Assembly: GCA_035048495.1 (NCBI GenBank)
Contig: CM068553.1
Location: 4,271,259-4,335,258 of the forward strand
Source of the DNA: Euptelea pleiosperma
Lineage: Eukaryota > Streptophyta > Magnoliopsida > Ranunculales > Eupteleaceae
Length of the DNA stretch: 64,000 bases
Direction of reading: 5' to 3'
The number at the start of each line of letters is the position of its first letter. Within the stretch, counting starts at the first letter, position 1. A program made the translations under genes and the position numbers. The notes beneath the pieces are model-generated. The model was not told where the DNA came from. It made no database searches and saw only the letters and a list, made by a program, of their open reading frames with translations. This document shows, one piece after another, positions 35,404 through 48,200 of the stretch.

Positions 35404-36714
35404 CTCCTAAGATGTTGAGGTGGTTTGTTAAACGAGTTGAGACTTGAGAAACCAAGGTAGCAGCGAAAAGAAAAGTTGACGAGGATCACAATAGAATACG
35501 TGTAAGCAAGGGATAACACGGGGATGCCACGTATCGAAAGATGATGTTCCAGCTTGTCTTCCATCCACCACCATCCAAAACAACCACCGCGAACAACTAC
35601 TTTGTATTTGGGGCCATTTGTCCCGTGTTCGAAACATTTGGCAGTTGCCGTGAGGACAAGCATGTCGACAAAGCGTGTCTCAGGGATCTCGTGGCGTGTA
35701 AGCATGGGAAATTTGTTTTGATGCAAAGGAATCTCGATATAGCACATTTTTTGGGTACACCAACCGCATGCATGGATGTTTCGCCCACCCCGTGGTGGAT
35801 ATACAATACATTAATCAGCCTGATTGCCGTTGGATTTAGTACAAACAAAAAAAAAAAGTTAGAATCCAACGGCTAGAATCAGTCCTAAAAAAGTGTTGAA
35901 ACTTAATGGAGGGGTGGGCTAGACATGGGACCCAAAAAAAGAGCTAAGTAGGACCACTCATCGGCTGCGCATCAAAAAATTCCTAAGCATGAGGAGCTGA
36001 TGTGATGATCCAAGGGGTGGTACCAAATTATATAGAACTCTGGTTCAGGACTTGCAGTACCAAAACAAGTGGAACCAAAATGAGAACCGATAAATAAGCG
36101 CGTGTCATACAAGTTTCAGTTCTGGTTCGGTTCAAGTACAAAACTATTGATATCGGTGTAAATGAGCAAAGTTGGGGTTGGTTCTTGCTAATTTTGGATA
36201 GGTTCGAGCCCAAGGAAGGATCTAATACAGTTAAAATCTAGCATAGAAACTTCTAATGTATTTACCCACAATGATGGGCCTGATGATGTTAATGTTGAAA
36301 CTTAAAGAAGCCATCTTTGACTCTAACCTCTTTTAGTGGAAGAGTCGTTGGGCGACTCTTCAAAGGTGGAGTCCACCTTAGGTTGCACTGTTGCAAGAGA
36401 ATTAGAAGAGTTGTTTAATTAGAAAATAAGAACTCTTTAGTTAGCTGTAGAGTCCAATCAATATATTAGCAAAGTCAATGACACGTGATGATTTTGAGAA
36501 TTATTGGCCTGAGAAAGCCGGAAAGACGTTGTTCGTATTGAGGACGTCGCTTTTAAGGTAAGCTCATATGGCCAAAATATAGTCCGGGTTTGGGCCTAGT
36601 TACCCGACCGCCGCCCCTGAACACACGTAAAAAAAAAATACATCAGACATTGTGGTGATCGGGTCTTTTAACAAGATGTGTGGGTTGGGTCGCAAACCTT
36701 AATCCAAAAGTAAT

Positions 36715-37102
36715 GGGAGCGATGATGTAACATGCTACAGCTTAATCCAAAAGCGTAAGCTAACACCGTTTCTGTTAATCACAGCTGCCATCTGTGACTA
36801 TTAGCCCACTCCTTGGCGGATATACGCACAAAAAATCACCAGGATTTGTAATCTTTAGCCATTAGATTTTAGTACTTTTTAAGACGTGATTCTAGCTGTT
36901 GAATTGAACCATTTGTTTGAGTACTCAAACTAACGGCTAAAAATTATCAAACAAGTAGATTTTTTGTATGAATGTCTACCACCGGGTGGGCTAATTAAAC
37001 ATCTATACGGTCATTGGATCCCAAATGGCATCAGTGCGTAACAAAAAGAGTACTCGCTTACGCTTTTGGATTAAACTACAGGTTGTTACATCGCGACACC
37101 CC
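36715..37102. mobile_element. Mutator-like MITE, GGTGTCGCGATGTAACA family
   Basis: Ends GGGAGCGATGATGTAACATG and, reversed, GGGGTGTCGCGATGTAACAA. Both are followed by the shared sequence TTAATCCAAAAGCGTAAGC. Flanks AAAAGTAAT and AAAAAAAAT agree at 7 of 9. It is the same family as 2562-3246 but half the size. Confidence 0.6.
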
Positions 37103-37554
37103 AAAAAAAATCAGAATATTACCGTTTTAAATGCAAAATAACCTGTAAATTTTTTTTTTTTTAAATAACTGCCATTTTTTAATTTGGCCGTTATTTTCAA
37201 AATAATGCCACCTAGCAACAAGGTTATTTCCTTTTTCGGATTCAATTTGAGTCCACTTTTGCATCCAACACATACCCGTGATACTACAGGGGATAGATAT
37301 CGGATACATAGGCACTGTTGAGCTTGCTCAAGCAGCAAAATGAATTCATTCCTAAGGAAAACTACTCGAAAGGGAAAAAAAAAACTGTTCATAAATACTA
37401 AAACCATCTACCGGCCGTTTCCCTTCTTCCCAGGCCTACTGCAGTTGATATATATGTACGGTGAGATAAAATAGCAGTTGATATGTTTGGAGTCTTTGGA
37501 CCGTTAGGGAACATTACAAATACTAGGGGACCACCACGCGCGGTGCACATGCAC

Positions 37555-38135
37555 GTTACACGTGGCACACTCTCTTAGAGACTACCGATCGAGCATATGG
37601 ATCTTTGGCTCATCCCTAGTTGGATCTACGTACTTACTAAAACTCAGCTTGATTGGTGATTTGTACTTGTTGGATTAGAGTCTTTTCCATGGTTTTTTTA
37701 AGGGTGGATTTTGATAATTATTTGGCAATAATACCACCATGCAAGTCCATGGATCTTGGATCATGTGATCATTACTCTTTCATAATGAGCACGTAGGCTA
37801 TGATATTTAATTAATTTTTTTGAACATTATGTTTTGACACTATTGACAATGGACCATATTGAGGTCACTAACTGTATAGATGTCTTGCCCATCCCTATTT
37901 GGATCTATATACCGAAATTCATCTTGATTAGTAATTTATATCCATTGGATTAGAGTCCTTTTCATGGCTTATTTTTAACCTTGGATTTCTAGTATTATTT
38001 GGGTTACTTAGATTCAAAGATTAGAAATCACTAATCATACCTGTTTTTGCACTATAAGTTCATCTAAGGACGAGTCAAACATCCATATAGTTGCTAGCTT
38101 CTGATAGTGTGCCATGTGGCTCACATTATGGGTCT
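37555..38135. mobile_element. Fold-back MITE fragments
   Basis: A left half at about 37555-37745 begins ACACGTGGCACACTCTCTTAG. A fuller but diverged copy at about 37845-38135 ends in GTGCCATGTGGCTCACATT. Ends and target duplications are not preserved. Confidence 0.5.
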
Positions 38136-38549
38136 ATCTTCAACTTTAACGATGAACACTATCACCAAATTTTAACAAGAAACAAAGTTCAGGTGCCATG
38201 TCAAGATTCAATAAATGTTTTTACAGTTGAATTTAAACACGAAAATGTTAATTACCAAAGCACCCGTATAAAGTACATTTTTTTTTAATAATGTATGTTA
38301 CATTTTTTTGAATAATGTATGGGTCACGCTATAATATATAAAAAACAAATATCAAATTTATTATTTTTATTTTTATATTTTTTAAAATAGTAGCAATAGA
38401 AATAAAATAACCGATAACAGACGTTATAACAGCTCATTAAGTCTGCTTTTTGGGTTTCTAGCGTTTTTTTGATAAATAACGTAAAAAGTCTTGTCGTTAT
38501 AGGTTGTAATGTTTTTAACACTTTCCTTGAAATGACACATGGCACACTC

Positions 38550-38862
38550 TTATGAGCCACGTGACACTCTCTTAGAGGACACTAACTGTATGGATGTTTG
38601 GCCCAACCCTAAACGTACATACCAAAAATTTGCAATAAAAGTGATTTCTAAACTTTGACTGGAGTCGTTTTCATGGGTTGATTTTAACCATGGACTTTGA
38701 GCATTATTGACAATTATTTGGGGTACAAAGATCCAAAGGTCTAAAATCGATTTTTGGTTTGTAGGTCCACCTAGGAATTGGCCAAACAGCCATATGGTCA
38801 GCATCCTCTAAGAGTGTGACACGTGGCTCATAGTGTAGCCGGTCAACAGAGTTCTACTCTTC
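38550..38862. mobile_element. Fold-back MITE upstream of MURC
   Basis: Begins TGAGCCACGTGACACTCTC, with inverted GAGTGTGACACGTGGCTCA near the right end and a terminal TTCTACTC. The interior has ATGGATGTTTGGCCCAACC and GGCCAAACAGCCATATGGTC. It ends about 440 bp before the MURC start codon. Confidence 0.6.
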
Positions 38863-39298
38863 TTTTGGACTCACCGACACATCAATGTTTCGCCCCCTCT
38901 TGGTGGACCTATATACCAAAAATCAGACAGATTTGTGAATTGGAGTAATTTTCATCATGGGCTTTTGACATGAAGCCCATGATGAAAAAGCTTAAATTCA
39001 ATGGCTTGAAATCACTAATCAGGCTGTTTGTGTTGGTTTATAAGTAGTAGGCCAACAGTGGTAGTTTCAGTGGACCAGAGAGAGTGCGCGCGGTACGTGT
39101 CACTTTGAGGGAGGATGTATCAAACTTCTGATCAAAGATCGGCTTGCAGGTTGCATCTTGGAAGTTCCTAGTAAAACACGTGGATCAATATCGTGCGCGT
39201 TTGTAATATAAGTCGCCCGCGCGTCTGACTATAGAATTCCTCACTCTATAGAGAGCTGTGAAAAAAATGTTTTGTAGGAGAGGCTCCCGCCATCGACA

Positions 39299-42200
39299 AT
39301 GGAGTTCGGGGCGATTTTAAATTCTAATTCACTGCATCTTCCTGCGAAATCACTCCGTAAACCTAAATCAGACGCTTTCGAAGTTCACCGTCAGTTGCTT
39401 TACTGCTGCAAATTCGACGACAACCTCAGTGCTGCTTTGACACCAAAGCAGAAGAGGTTCTCTGTCTCCGCTAAATGTACAGAACAGAGGAACCAAGCTT
39501 CGTTCGAAAGCGAGAACCAGAATGAGAAGGGTTGGATCCACTTCGTTGGCATCGGAGGCTGCGGATTATCCGCTCTCGCCATGCTTGCAATCAAACAAGT
39601 TAGTCCCCTCGAAACCCTAACTCAACTAGAACTTAAGAGAAGATTCAACAGACGAGTGAAGAATTTGGTCTAAAGATGTTAAATTTCTTCTAATTTTTCT
39701 CAGGGGTTCGTGGTTAGCGGCTCGGATATTGTGTGGAGTGGGTTTATGGATGGATTACAAGAAGCCGGTGCACGATTATATATAGATCATTCGAAATCAA
39801 ATATACAGAGAAACAATGGGTCAAGTCTACCTAATGCGCTTGTTGTCTCTAGTGCTATTCCTTCAGACAATGTGGAGATTTTGCACGCAAAATCTGTCGG
39901 AGTACCTGTGTTAGTTTCTATCTTAATCACCTCTCTTTTTCGCTATGATTGGAGCCACATTTGTGTTGTTAATAGCTCTTCTGGTTTCTTTGAGGAGCAA
40001 ATCTAAATATTGGTCTATCTATAATCTATGATAAACTGAAGGAATTTGAATTTTTTTCCATATCTGGTTGTTGTGATAACTAAGGCCACATTTGAATTGG
40101 TGCAAGATTCAATAGTGCAAATTGAAAGAGAGGGAATTGTTTTTCGATAGAGAGAAATAAGCTCCCTCCTAAAATCACACAGACTGTATTTTGGACCATT
40201 TTTTTGGTGTGTGCTTGAATTTCAAGGTGCAAGGTGGTATAATCCAAATTCATGAAATCCAAAACACAGTTGGTGCACATCCAAAAAATAGCACCAACTG
40301 TGCTTCGGGAGTCTGTCCAAATGGGCCTTAAGTTGACTATGACTAGATTATGTTACTACTCATTTCAGTAGCCAGGTGAACGCTGTTAGTATGTTTTTTA
40401 TTTTTTGGATGGATATGTATTTACTTTTTAACCACAAAAATATTACATTGATAATTTTACTTGGTATCTTTACTTTATACACAGATATAAGAGAGATTAT
40501 TGGTTGGAGAAGGCAACTCAGAACTACAATCTTATTGCTGTTAGTGGAACACACGGTAATCATATTTTGGTCAGGCTTAAGTTAAACCCTTTTCCTTACA
40601 ATATCAATATGTAACGTCATTCCTTGGCTCTGTTTCCATGACACACTTGGGTTCTCTAGTTTATTTACCACCAATATGGATTTTTGCCCAATGTGCCTGT
40701 TTGTTGATCCAGGTCACAAGTTCAATGTATATAGGGCTTTTCATATATGCTTATTCAAGGTTAATCATGGAGCTCAGTCTGAAATACACTCATAGCAGGG
40801 TGAACTTACAGCTCACATTTCTCATACATATATCGTTTTGTTAGTTAATTACAAGGCAAAAATCAGAGCAAAAACGTTAGTGTGGAAATGGTAATCCTAA
40901 TGATAGGAGTGCATGCGGAGCATTTAATATAGTATTACTTTTTGGAATGTATGTTTGAGTGTATAAGTATGGATGTATGGATATGTGTGTGTGTGTGTAT
41001 AAAAATGTGTCTTTATTATATTTAAATTTAAATTATGTGTCATAATTTGCTCAAACTGTTGATGGGGGTTTTGAGTCAAAGTCACTCATGTATTCAAGTT
41101 TTACTTAGATTTGTTAACAAATTAATATAATCAAAGGATCATTAATGACTAGAACAACAGGAATACAATTTAATATCTCAAATTACTATGTACCATAATA
41201 CTCTAAAAAACGATACTCTCGGTGGACCCAATTTCTAGTGGTTTTGAGAGGATATCTGTTTTAAAGATAGTTTATCTTTATGACTTTATTTCTTCCCCCT
41301 CCACATATGCTCTCTTTAGAAAAAAACAATCATAAATCTCTTCGTCAAGCCAAAGTTAGAGTTACAAGTTGAGCTAGTGGATGAACAAATGAAAAAAAGA
41401 AGTGCTTAAAAAAATACATTAATAACTTAATTGAGTGATGTTAGGAAAATTTTGACTTTTTCTTTCCTTTTTCTGCAGGCAAGTGGGTTAGTAGGTAAAG
41501 ACGGGTTTTGAACCTAGGTCTGTGATTTGACACCCACTAACTTCACCAATTTAGCAAGCTGGCATCTGCTTGACCATCTATTTTACATGTTCTTATTTTT
41601 TAGTGTAATATATATTGAAAATTTTATATTCAAAGGTAACTCGATATCTTTTCTTAGATTTCATTATCTATTATGGAAATTGAGTAGTAATTGGTTTTTC
41701 TATAGGAGCAGACATGAGAGACAAGACTCGTACCTGATTTGAGATTTTATCTGTTTTAAAAGGTATTACCGTGCAAGTAATCTAGTACACTAAAGAATTT
41801 TTGACATAAAATCCGACTCTTAACTTGTGCACATTGCCCATGAACAAAAGAATCTCAACTTGTAATCTTGTTTTTGTTAATGGTTAATCTTTATTATATG
41901 AGTGACCAAAAGGTTTTGATTTAGGCTAAATCGTTTATTCTTAAAACTGATAACCCGATCAATCCATCCATTAAACATTTATCTCTAATAATTGACTACA
42001 CCTTCTAATTGCCGTATGGAACTAATTAGCTTCGACACAAGCTTCAGTGGAGTGATAAATAATAGTAGAAGAGAACTTGAAGATCAAGTTGCATCATACA
42101 AGATTCCAAAGGTGCCCATGATATGACTATGGTGAGTCATATGATGCCACATATGATAATGTCGTAATCTTTATCACACCTATCTTGTGCTGTTGCTATC

Positions 42201-45200
42201 TGGCTCATATGTTTACTCATGACTTTTGTTCATTGTGATTAAGATCTCTTTCTACTTGGATGAAAAAAAAATACTTGTGATGGTTTTATGCTCTAACCAA
42301 TAATCCTATCTACCTTGAATTGAAGCTGTCTCATTCCATTTTTGTATTGTCTAATTACCCTTGTTATCAATGATATTATTCTGTTGATTTATTATTGGAG
42401 GGGAAAGTACAAAAGCTAGTCTGCTTGCATATGTTTTGTGCACAATGGGAGATGACTTTACTGCTATAGTTGGAGCATATGTTTACTGAATTTTGTTCAT
42501 CGTGCTTAAGATGATATGGAACCTCTTTCTACTTTAATAGAATAAAAATAATTGTGATGGTTTTATGCTCTAACCAATAATCTTATCGACCTTGAAATGA
42601 AGCTGTCTCATTCCACATTTTGTTGTCTAACTACCCTTGTTATCTATGATGTTACTTATTGCAGGGAAAAGTACAACGGCTAGTATGCTTGCATATGTTT
42701 TGAGAGCAATGGGAGATGATCTTACTGCTATAGTTGGAGCACATGTGCCACAGGTATCCTTTCACCCACTTTAGGATTTCAACTTCATATACATATTATA
42801 TAGGGGTGGTAGTATGACTCTGAACTGTAATACTATTACAAAGCATTTTGATTGAGAGGGGTAGAACCCAAAGCGTATGGGACATGTAAATCATTGTAAT
42901 GCACAAAAGAAAAGACCAAAAGAAATAAAATCCAAAAGTTTCAGAGGCTCAGAGCCAATTTTGTGATGTATCAGATTTTGTCATGTGTTAATACATTTTT
43001 CTTGTTCAGAACCTGCACAACAAAAGTGCATCTCAACTATCAAGAGTATGGAATTTGCACTCCTAAAATTTATTTGTTATTATCTAATATCTTAACACTT
43101 GAAATTTTTGTTATTAAACATCTCTTTTGTGTATGACTGTTGATTTTATTCCCTTCATAATTTCTTGCTTTTCTATGGACTGAATGTTTGCAATTATAGT
43201 TGAACTTATCTGATTTGTTGTATGTAGTTGTTGTTTTCAGTTTCCAGGCGGGAATATTCTTTCGGGGTGTGGTCACAATTTTGTCTTAGAGGTATGTCTT
43301 TCCATTTTCATGGATAGAGTTTACTTTGTAGTACAAACTGGATTAAGCATCTCCAGTTACATAATTCTAAGGAAGAGTGTTGCTTTTATTAAATGATCTA
43401 AAATTCTGTTTTACTTTATATTTGTTGCAAATAATTTAAATGTGGTTTCCCAAGCTTTTGTTATCATAAATTGAAGTAGATTTTGACAGCGTAAATGGAC
43501 TTTGAAACACAGTGCGTAAAAAAAATTGATTTTTTCTCTGGTTGAAGAGCTTGCTTCTGTTTATATATTTATCTGAATTTCGGTTCTTATTTATGAGGAC
43601 TTGCTTGACATTCTTTATCAGCTGAAATAATAGTGCGTATTTATTTGATTTCTAGTAACTCTTTTTCTTATTTGCCATGGAATATACTGGTTCTGGTGTC
43701 AATTTAAGCTCATTGCTGTTAATATTGTTAGAAGTCTTCCTTTGCAAATTCATGTCACTGCCAGGTTATTGATGGAATTTTACTCAATATTTTCTGTACA
43801 AGGTAGGCTGATGAATATGATGGTTGTTTCCTTGGATTATCACCTTACATTGCTGTGATAACAAATGTGGAGTGGGAGCATGTTGATATCTTTCAAGATG
43901 AGGTTGGTAACGGATGAGCTCTTCATGCATTGAGACCAAATTATATTGTAGGAGTGGTCATCTGTGGTCTACACTGATGCACTATTTTCTGTAAATTAGG
44001 AGGCAGTAAAAAATTCATTCAGGAGGTTTTTGAAGAAGATCAGGATGGGTGGACATCTCATTTTATGTGGGGATAGGTATACACTGTTCGACTTTTCTTT
44101 ATCACGCTACATATGCATGTTGTAATGCATCAAATAATATTCTAGGAAGACTCAGTATGGTCTAGTATTTTCTCATCACCAAGTAAGCAACATATGCCAT
44201 GCATTTAGTTTCACAAATACATGGCAGCTGAAAATGTGATAGGCTTGATCCAATCCACTGTGTTGTTTTCAATTTTTGTGTTTTGGTAAATTGAGGCGTA
44301 GGCGTACTCTTCTCATTGGAGCTATATATATGTTTTTTTTTTTAATAAGTTCATTGGAGCTATATTATTTGTACCCTTTTATTTTCTGTAACTGAGCATG
44401 ACAATCATTTAGTTCCTTGTAGGCATAGGGTTACTGTTGTTTTACTTGGGTGTTATAGAGTAATTGTAATGGTATCAGCCCTATGCCTAAGTTTGAAACT
44501 TAGAGATTCAAGTTGGAGACATGAAGATCATTAATTTGTTCTAGGAATCAAATTGTGGGAAAATGGCTGAGTACAACAGTCACCATTATTTTGTTCGGGA
44601 CAAAATATCGAGGGGATGAAACTCTTGGAAATTTCAACAACAAAAAAGAAAAACTGTTGGAAATTTCAGATTGAATGCTGAATGGAAAATCGCAAGTTGT
44701 CTTTACTTGACATCAAATTTACCTGGATTATAGGAGAAGAGAAAATGAAAGATTCCAGAAAAAATTTAATTTAGACTTCTGTGCTGTCCTCACCTCTATT
44801 ACTCATTTAAGTGGCTCAATCGAAACTAGGGAACTTCAATAGCAGTCTTCAAGTGTTTGATATTTTTCATCTTTAGGGAAAGTTCTGTGTATTGCAACTC
44901 ATTAATATTTGGTGAGTCCTATCATAGTTATTTCCTTCTTTCAGTCCTGAGGCTTCTAACACATGAAATGAGGTGGAAAATCAAACTACCAAAACCTGGG
45001 GCATTGATTTTATAAACTGTTTATCGTGTTCAACTTACAAGGTTGAGATCATTTTAAATTAAACAACTCCTGATTCATGGAATCTATCTTCATTAGCTTC
45101 TAATTCAATAATTGTTTTGATGGAACATCACAGTGAAGGTGCACGTGCTTTGCTGAGTGGCACAAAGACAGCAACTGCATCAGACCATGCGCAGTTAGTG

Positions 45201-48200
45201 CCAAGTTCACAGCTATCTGGTGCTGGCTACAGAATAACAACTTATGGGATTTCAAATTTTAATGATTGGCATGCATCCTCCATTCTTCCAAACTCACAAG
45301 GTGGTTCTGACTATGTACTGGTGAGTTCCTTTTCTCTGTGTTTGATATCATATTGCCTCCTTGTATATTCAACCATAGAAAACTAGAGGATCTGGCAAAT
45401 TTCAAATATTTCCCAATTCTCTCTTTGGAAAAGAATTTGGTTATGGTGTTATAGACAAAATATTGTTACTTTTCTTCATTTTATGACTAGCTGGTGGCTT
45501 GGTGCTTACAAATAATTGGGCCTATTTGAAAGATAGAAAACTATGTAAATTTAACTATAAAAACTTGAGAATCCTGCGAATTTCAAATATTTCCAGTTCT
45601 CTCTTAAGGAAAGTAATATGGTTATGATGGTGTAATAGACATGATTTATTGTTACTTTCATTCCTTATATGAATAGCTGGTGGCTTGGTGCTTACAAATC
45701 ATTGGGTCTATTGCTTTCATCTCCTATAATCGTGCTTCAGCTTATCTTTCCTTAATACTTGTATATTGATTTGCCATAATATAGAGTTAATCTCGGGTGT
45801 TTATTTGCTCTATTTGCTGTGATTGATTGCAAAATTTTGACCATTTGATTAAACTTTTGAAAATCAACCATTTAAGATGTTAAGAAGTTACGTGGTATAT
45901 GTTGTCAGGGACCTACTTGTAATATCTTATATTCTACAGGGGGCCCTTGTAATATTGTAAAACTTCACTTAATATATATATTGGGTGAAATCGTGTAGGC
46001 TATTCTAAGCTCTACACGATTTCTCCTCTTTCCCCAATTCTCTTCTCCTCTCCTCTCTTCCATCTCTAACCCTAATCTCTTATTCTGGTTACGATCCAAG
46101 ATTACAACATGGTATCAGAGCATGGTTATGTAACCATGGCTCAATCCTAGAGGTCTGAAGAACCCTAGGGATTGCGAAATTCGATGCGAAGGGCTTTCCA
46201 AAGAAGGAGATCATCTCCCATGGATAGCCGCAGGCTTTAGAAGAGTCTGAAACCCTAGCCGCCCACTCCAAAAGGTTGGAGAAGTTCTCCCAGGCCTAGC
46301 CGCCCACTCCAGAAGCCTGGAGAAGAGCTATCAGGCATAGCCGCCTACTCCAGAAGCCTGGAGAAGAGCCAGCAAGCCTAGCCGCCCCTTCCAAAAGGTC
46401 AGAGAAGACCCTCTGGACCTAGCCGCAGGTCTCAGAGGAGTCCAGAACCTCTCCATAGTGCTACCGCACCTATCCAGGAACCTTTTTTAGGTCCTCGGAA
46501 CCATTCACAAGTTTCTCGCGAGTGGTTTTTTCTCCAATAGAAAATCTATAAAGGAGTTGTTCCAAAAAGGCCTGATTTGAACCTCCGTAGCAGCAGTTCG
46601 GGTGATTTCTTATCAGAAAAGTCTTCTCTACTACCATGAGTACATCTGAGGAGTCTTCTGCCAAGTCAGAGATTATTGTTGCCCCACCCAGTCTGGGAAG
46701 TCATGGTGATCACAGCCCGGGCCTACAGATCACTACGGTGAAACTCGACGGGACCAACTACCTCGCATGGTCTCAATCTGCCAAGATGTACATCACCGGA
46801 CGAGGCAAAGCCGGCTATATCACTGGACGCGTCACTGCACCTGATTCCTCCGATGCTGCGTTTGAGAAGTGGGAAGCGGAAAACTCGATGGTCATGTCAT
46901 GGCTGCTTCACTCCATGCATCCATCGATCAGCACAGGCTTCCTCTTTCTCCCGACTGCCAAGGATATATGGGACACTGCATCTCAGACCTACTCCCAAGA
47001 TGGGAATTTTGCTAGGATGTATGAACTTCAGCAGGAGATAGCACATCTGAAGCAAGGTGATCTTCCTTTGGGATCATACTACGCTGCGTTACGCAGCAAG
47101 TGGGAAGAGGTAGATCACTACCAGACCTACACCCCTGCATGTACCAAGGATGCTACGGAGTTCCGGAAGATGATTGTGCGCGGACGCATATTCGAGTTTC
47201 TTGGCGGCTTGAACCAGAGCTATGTGCAGGTTCGAGCCAACATCTTGGGCAGAGATCCACCGCCGTCGACCATTGCACAGGTCTACTCCTACATCCAGAG
47301 CGAGGACAGCAGGAGGAGAGCCATGAGCTCTAAAACAGATGCTGATGTTCCTTTATCTGAGAAGTCTGCCTTGGCCACTCAGAAACTGAGCAAACCCACA
47401 TCCAAGAAGGATGGGGATCTTGATGATCGTGATCGACTCAGATGTGATCACTGTGGCAAGCGTCGTCACACTCAGGAGACCTGCTGGAGTCTTCATGGTC
47501 GTCCTGCACAATTCTCTGGAGGGAAGCAAGGCTCCTCAAAGAAGCCCTCTGGTAGCAAACATGGAACCTCAGCCGCTCATGCCACCAGCCAAGATTCCTC
47601 TGATGCGACCCCTTCCTCTGGGCAGTCCAACACTTTCTCTAGCATGGACATTGACAGGCTTCGACAATTACTTACTCAGCTTGATGGTCCTTCCCCACCT
47701 ACATCATCCTTTGCTCAGACAGGTACATCCCATTCAGCCCACCATGTGTCTACGGCACCCATTGGTCCTTCCTGGATCATTGATTCTGGTGCCTCCGATC
47801 ATATGACTGGTATGCCATCCCTTTTCTCCACCTATAATATCTGCTCGGGTAAGGACAAGGTCCGTGTGGCCGATGGCACCTTCTCCTCTATCTCAGGGAA
47901 GGGTACTATCTCTGCCACACCTACTTTGTCTTTATCCTCTGTACTTCATGTTCCTAAATTCACCACTAACCTGCTTTCTGTTAGCCATCTTACTAAGAGC
48001 CTAAATTGCAGTGTTACCTTTTTTCCTACTCACTGTGTTTTTCAGGACTTGGAGACGAGGCGGATGATTAGCAGTGGTCGTGAGGATGGTGGATTGTACC
48101 TGCTCGATAGCCAGCCGACTTCATATTCTGTTGCACATCAGTCTAGTGCCAATGTCAGTAGTTCTAGCGTTAATAAAGACCTGTTAATGCGATGGCATAA

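Larger units (their letters stand above)
33847..39298. other. Intergenic region rich in MITEs; MURC promoter at its end
   Basis: The 3' UTR of the carotenoid hydroxylase probably occupies about 33847-34010. The rest carries no recognised gene and at least six MITE copies (listed separately) plus a partial one at about 35740-35905. A weak TATA-like TAATATAAG lies at 39204-39212, about 90 bp before the MURC start codon. A 38-bp inverted pair around GACATGAAGCCCATGATG (about 38950-38985) is part of the last MITE. Confidence 0.5.

Noticed and set aside
46225..46460. CRISPR-like regularly spaced repeats
   Set aside because: The 41-nt period lacks spacer variation, the units are tandem with hairpins, and the array lies inside a plant retrotransposon leader.
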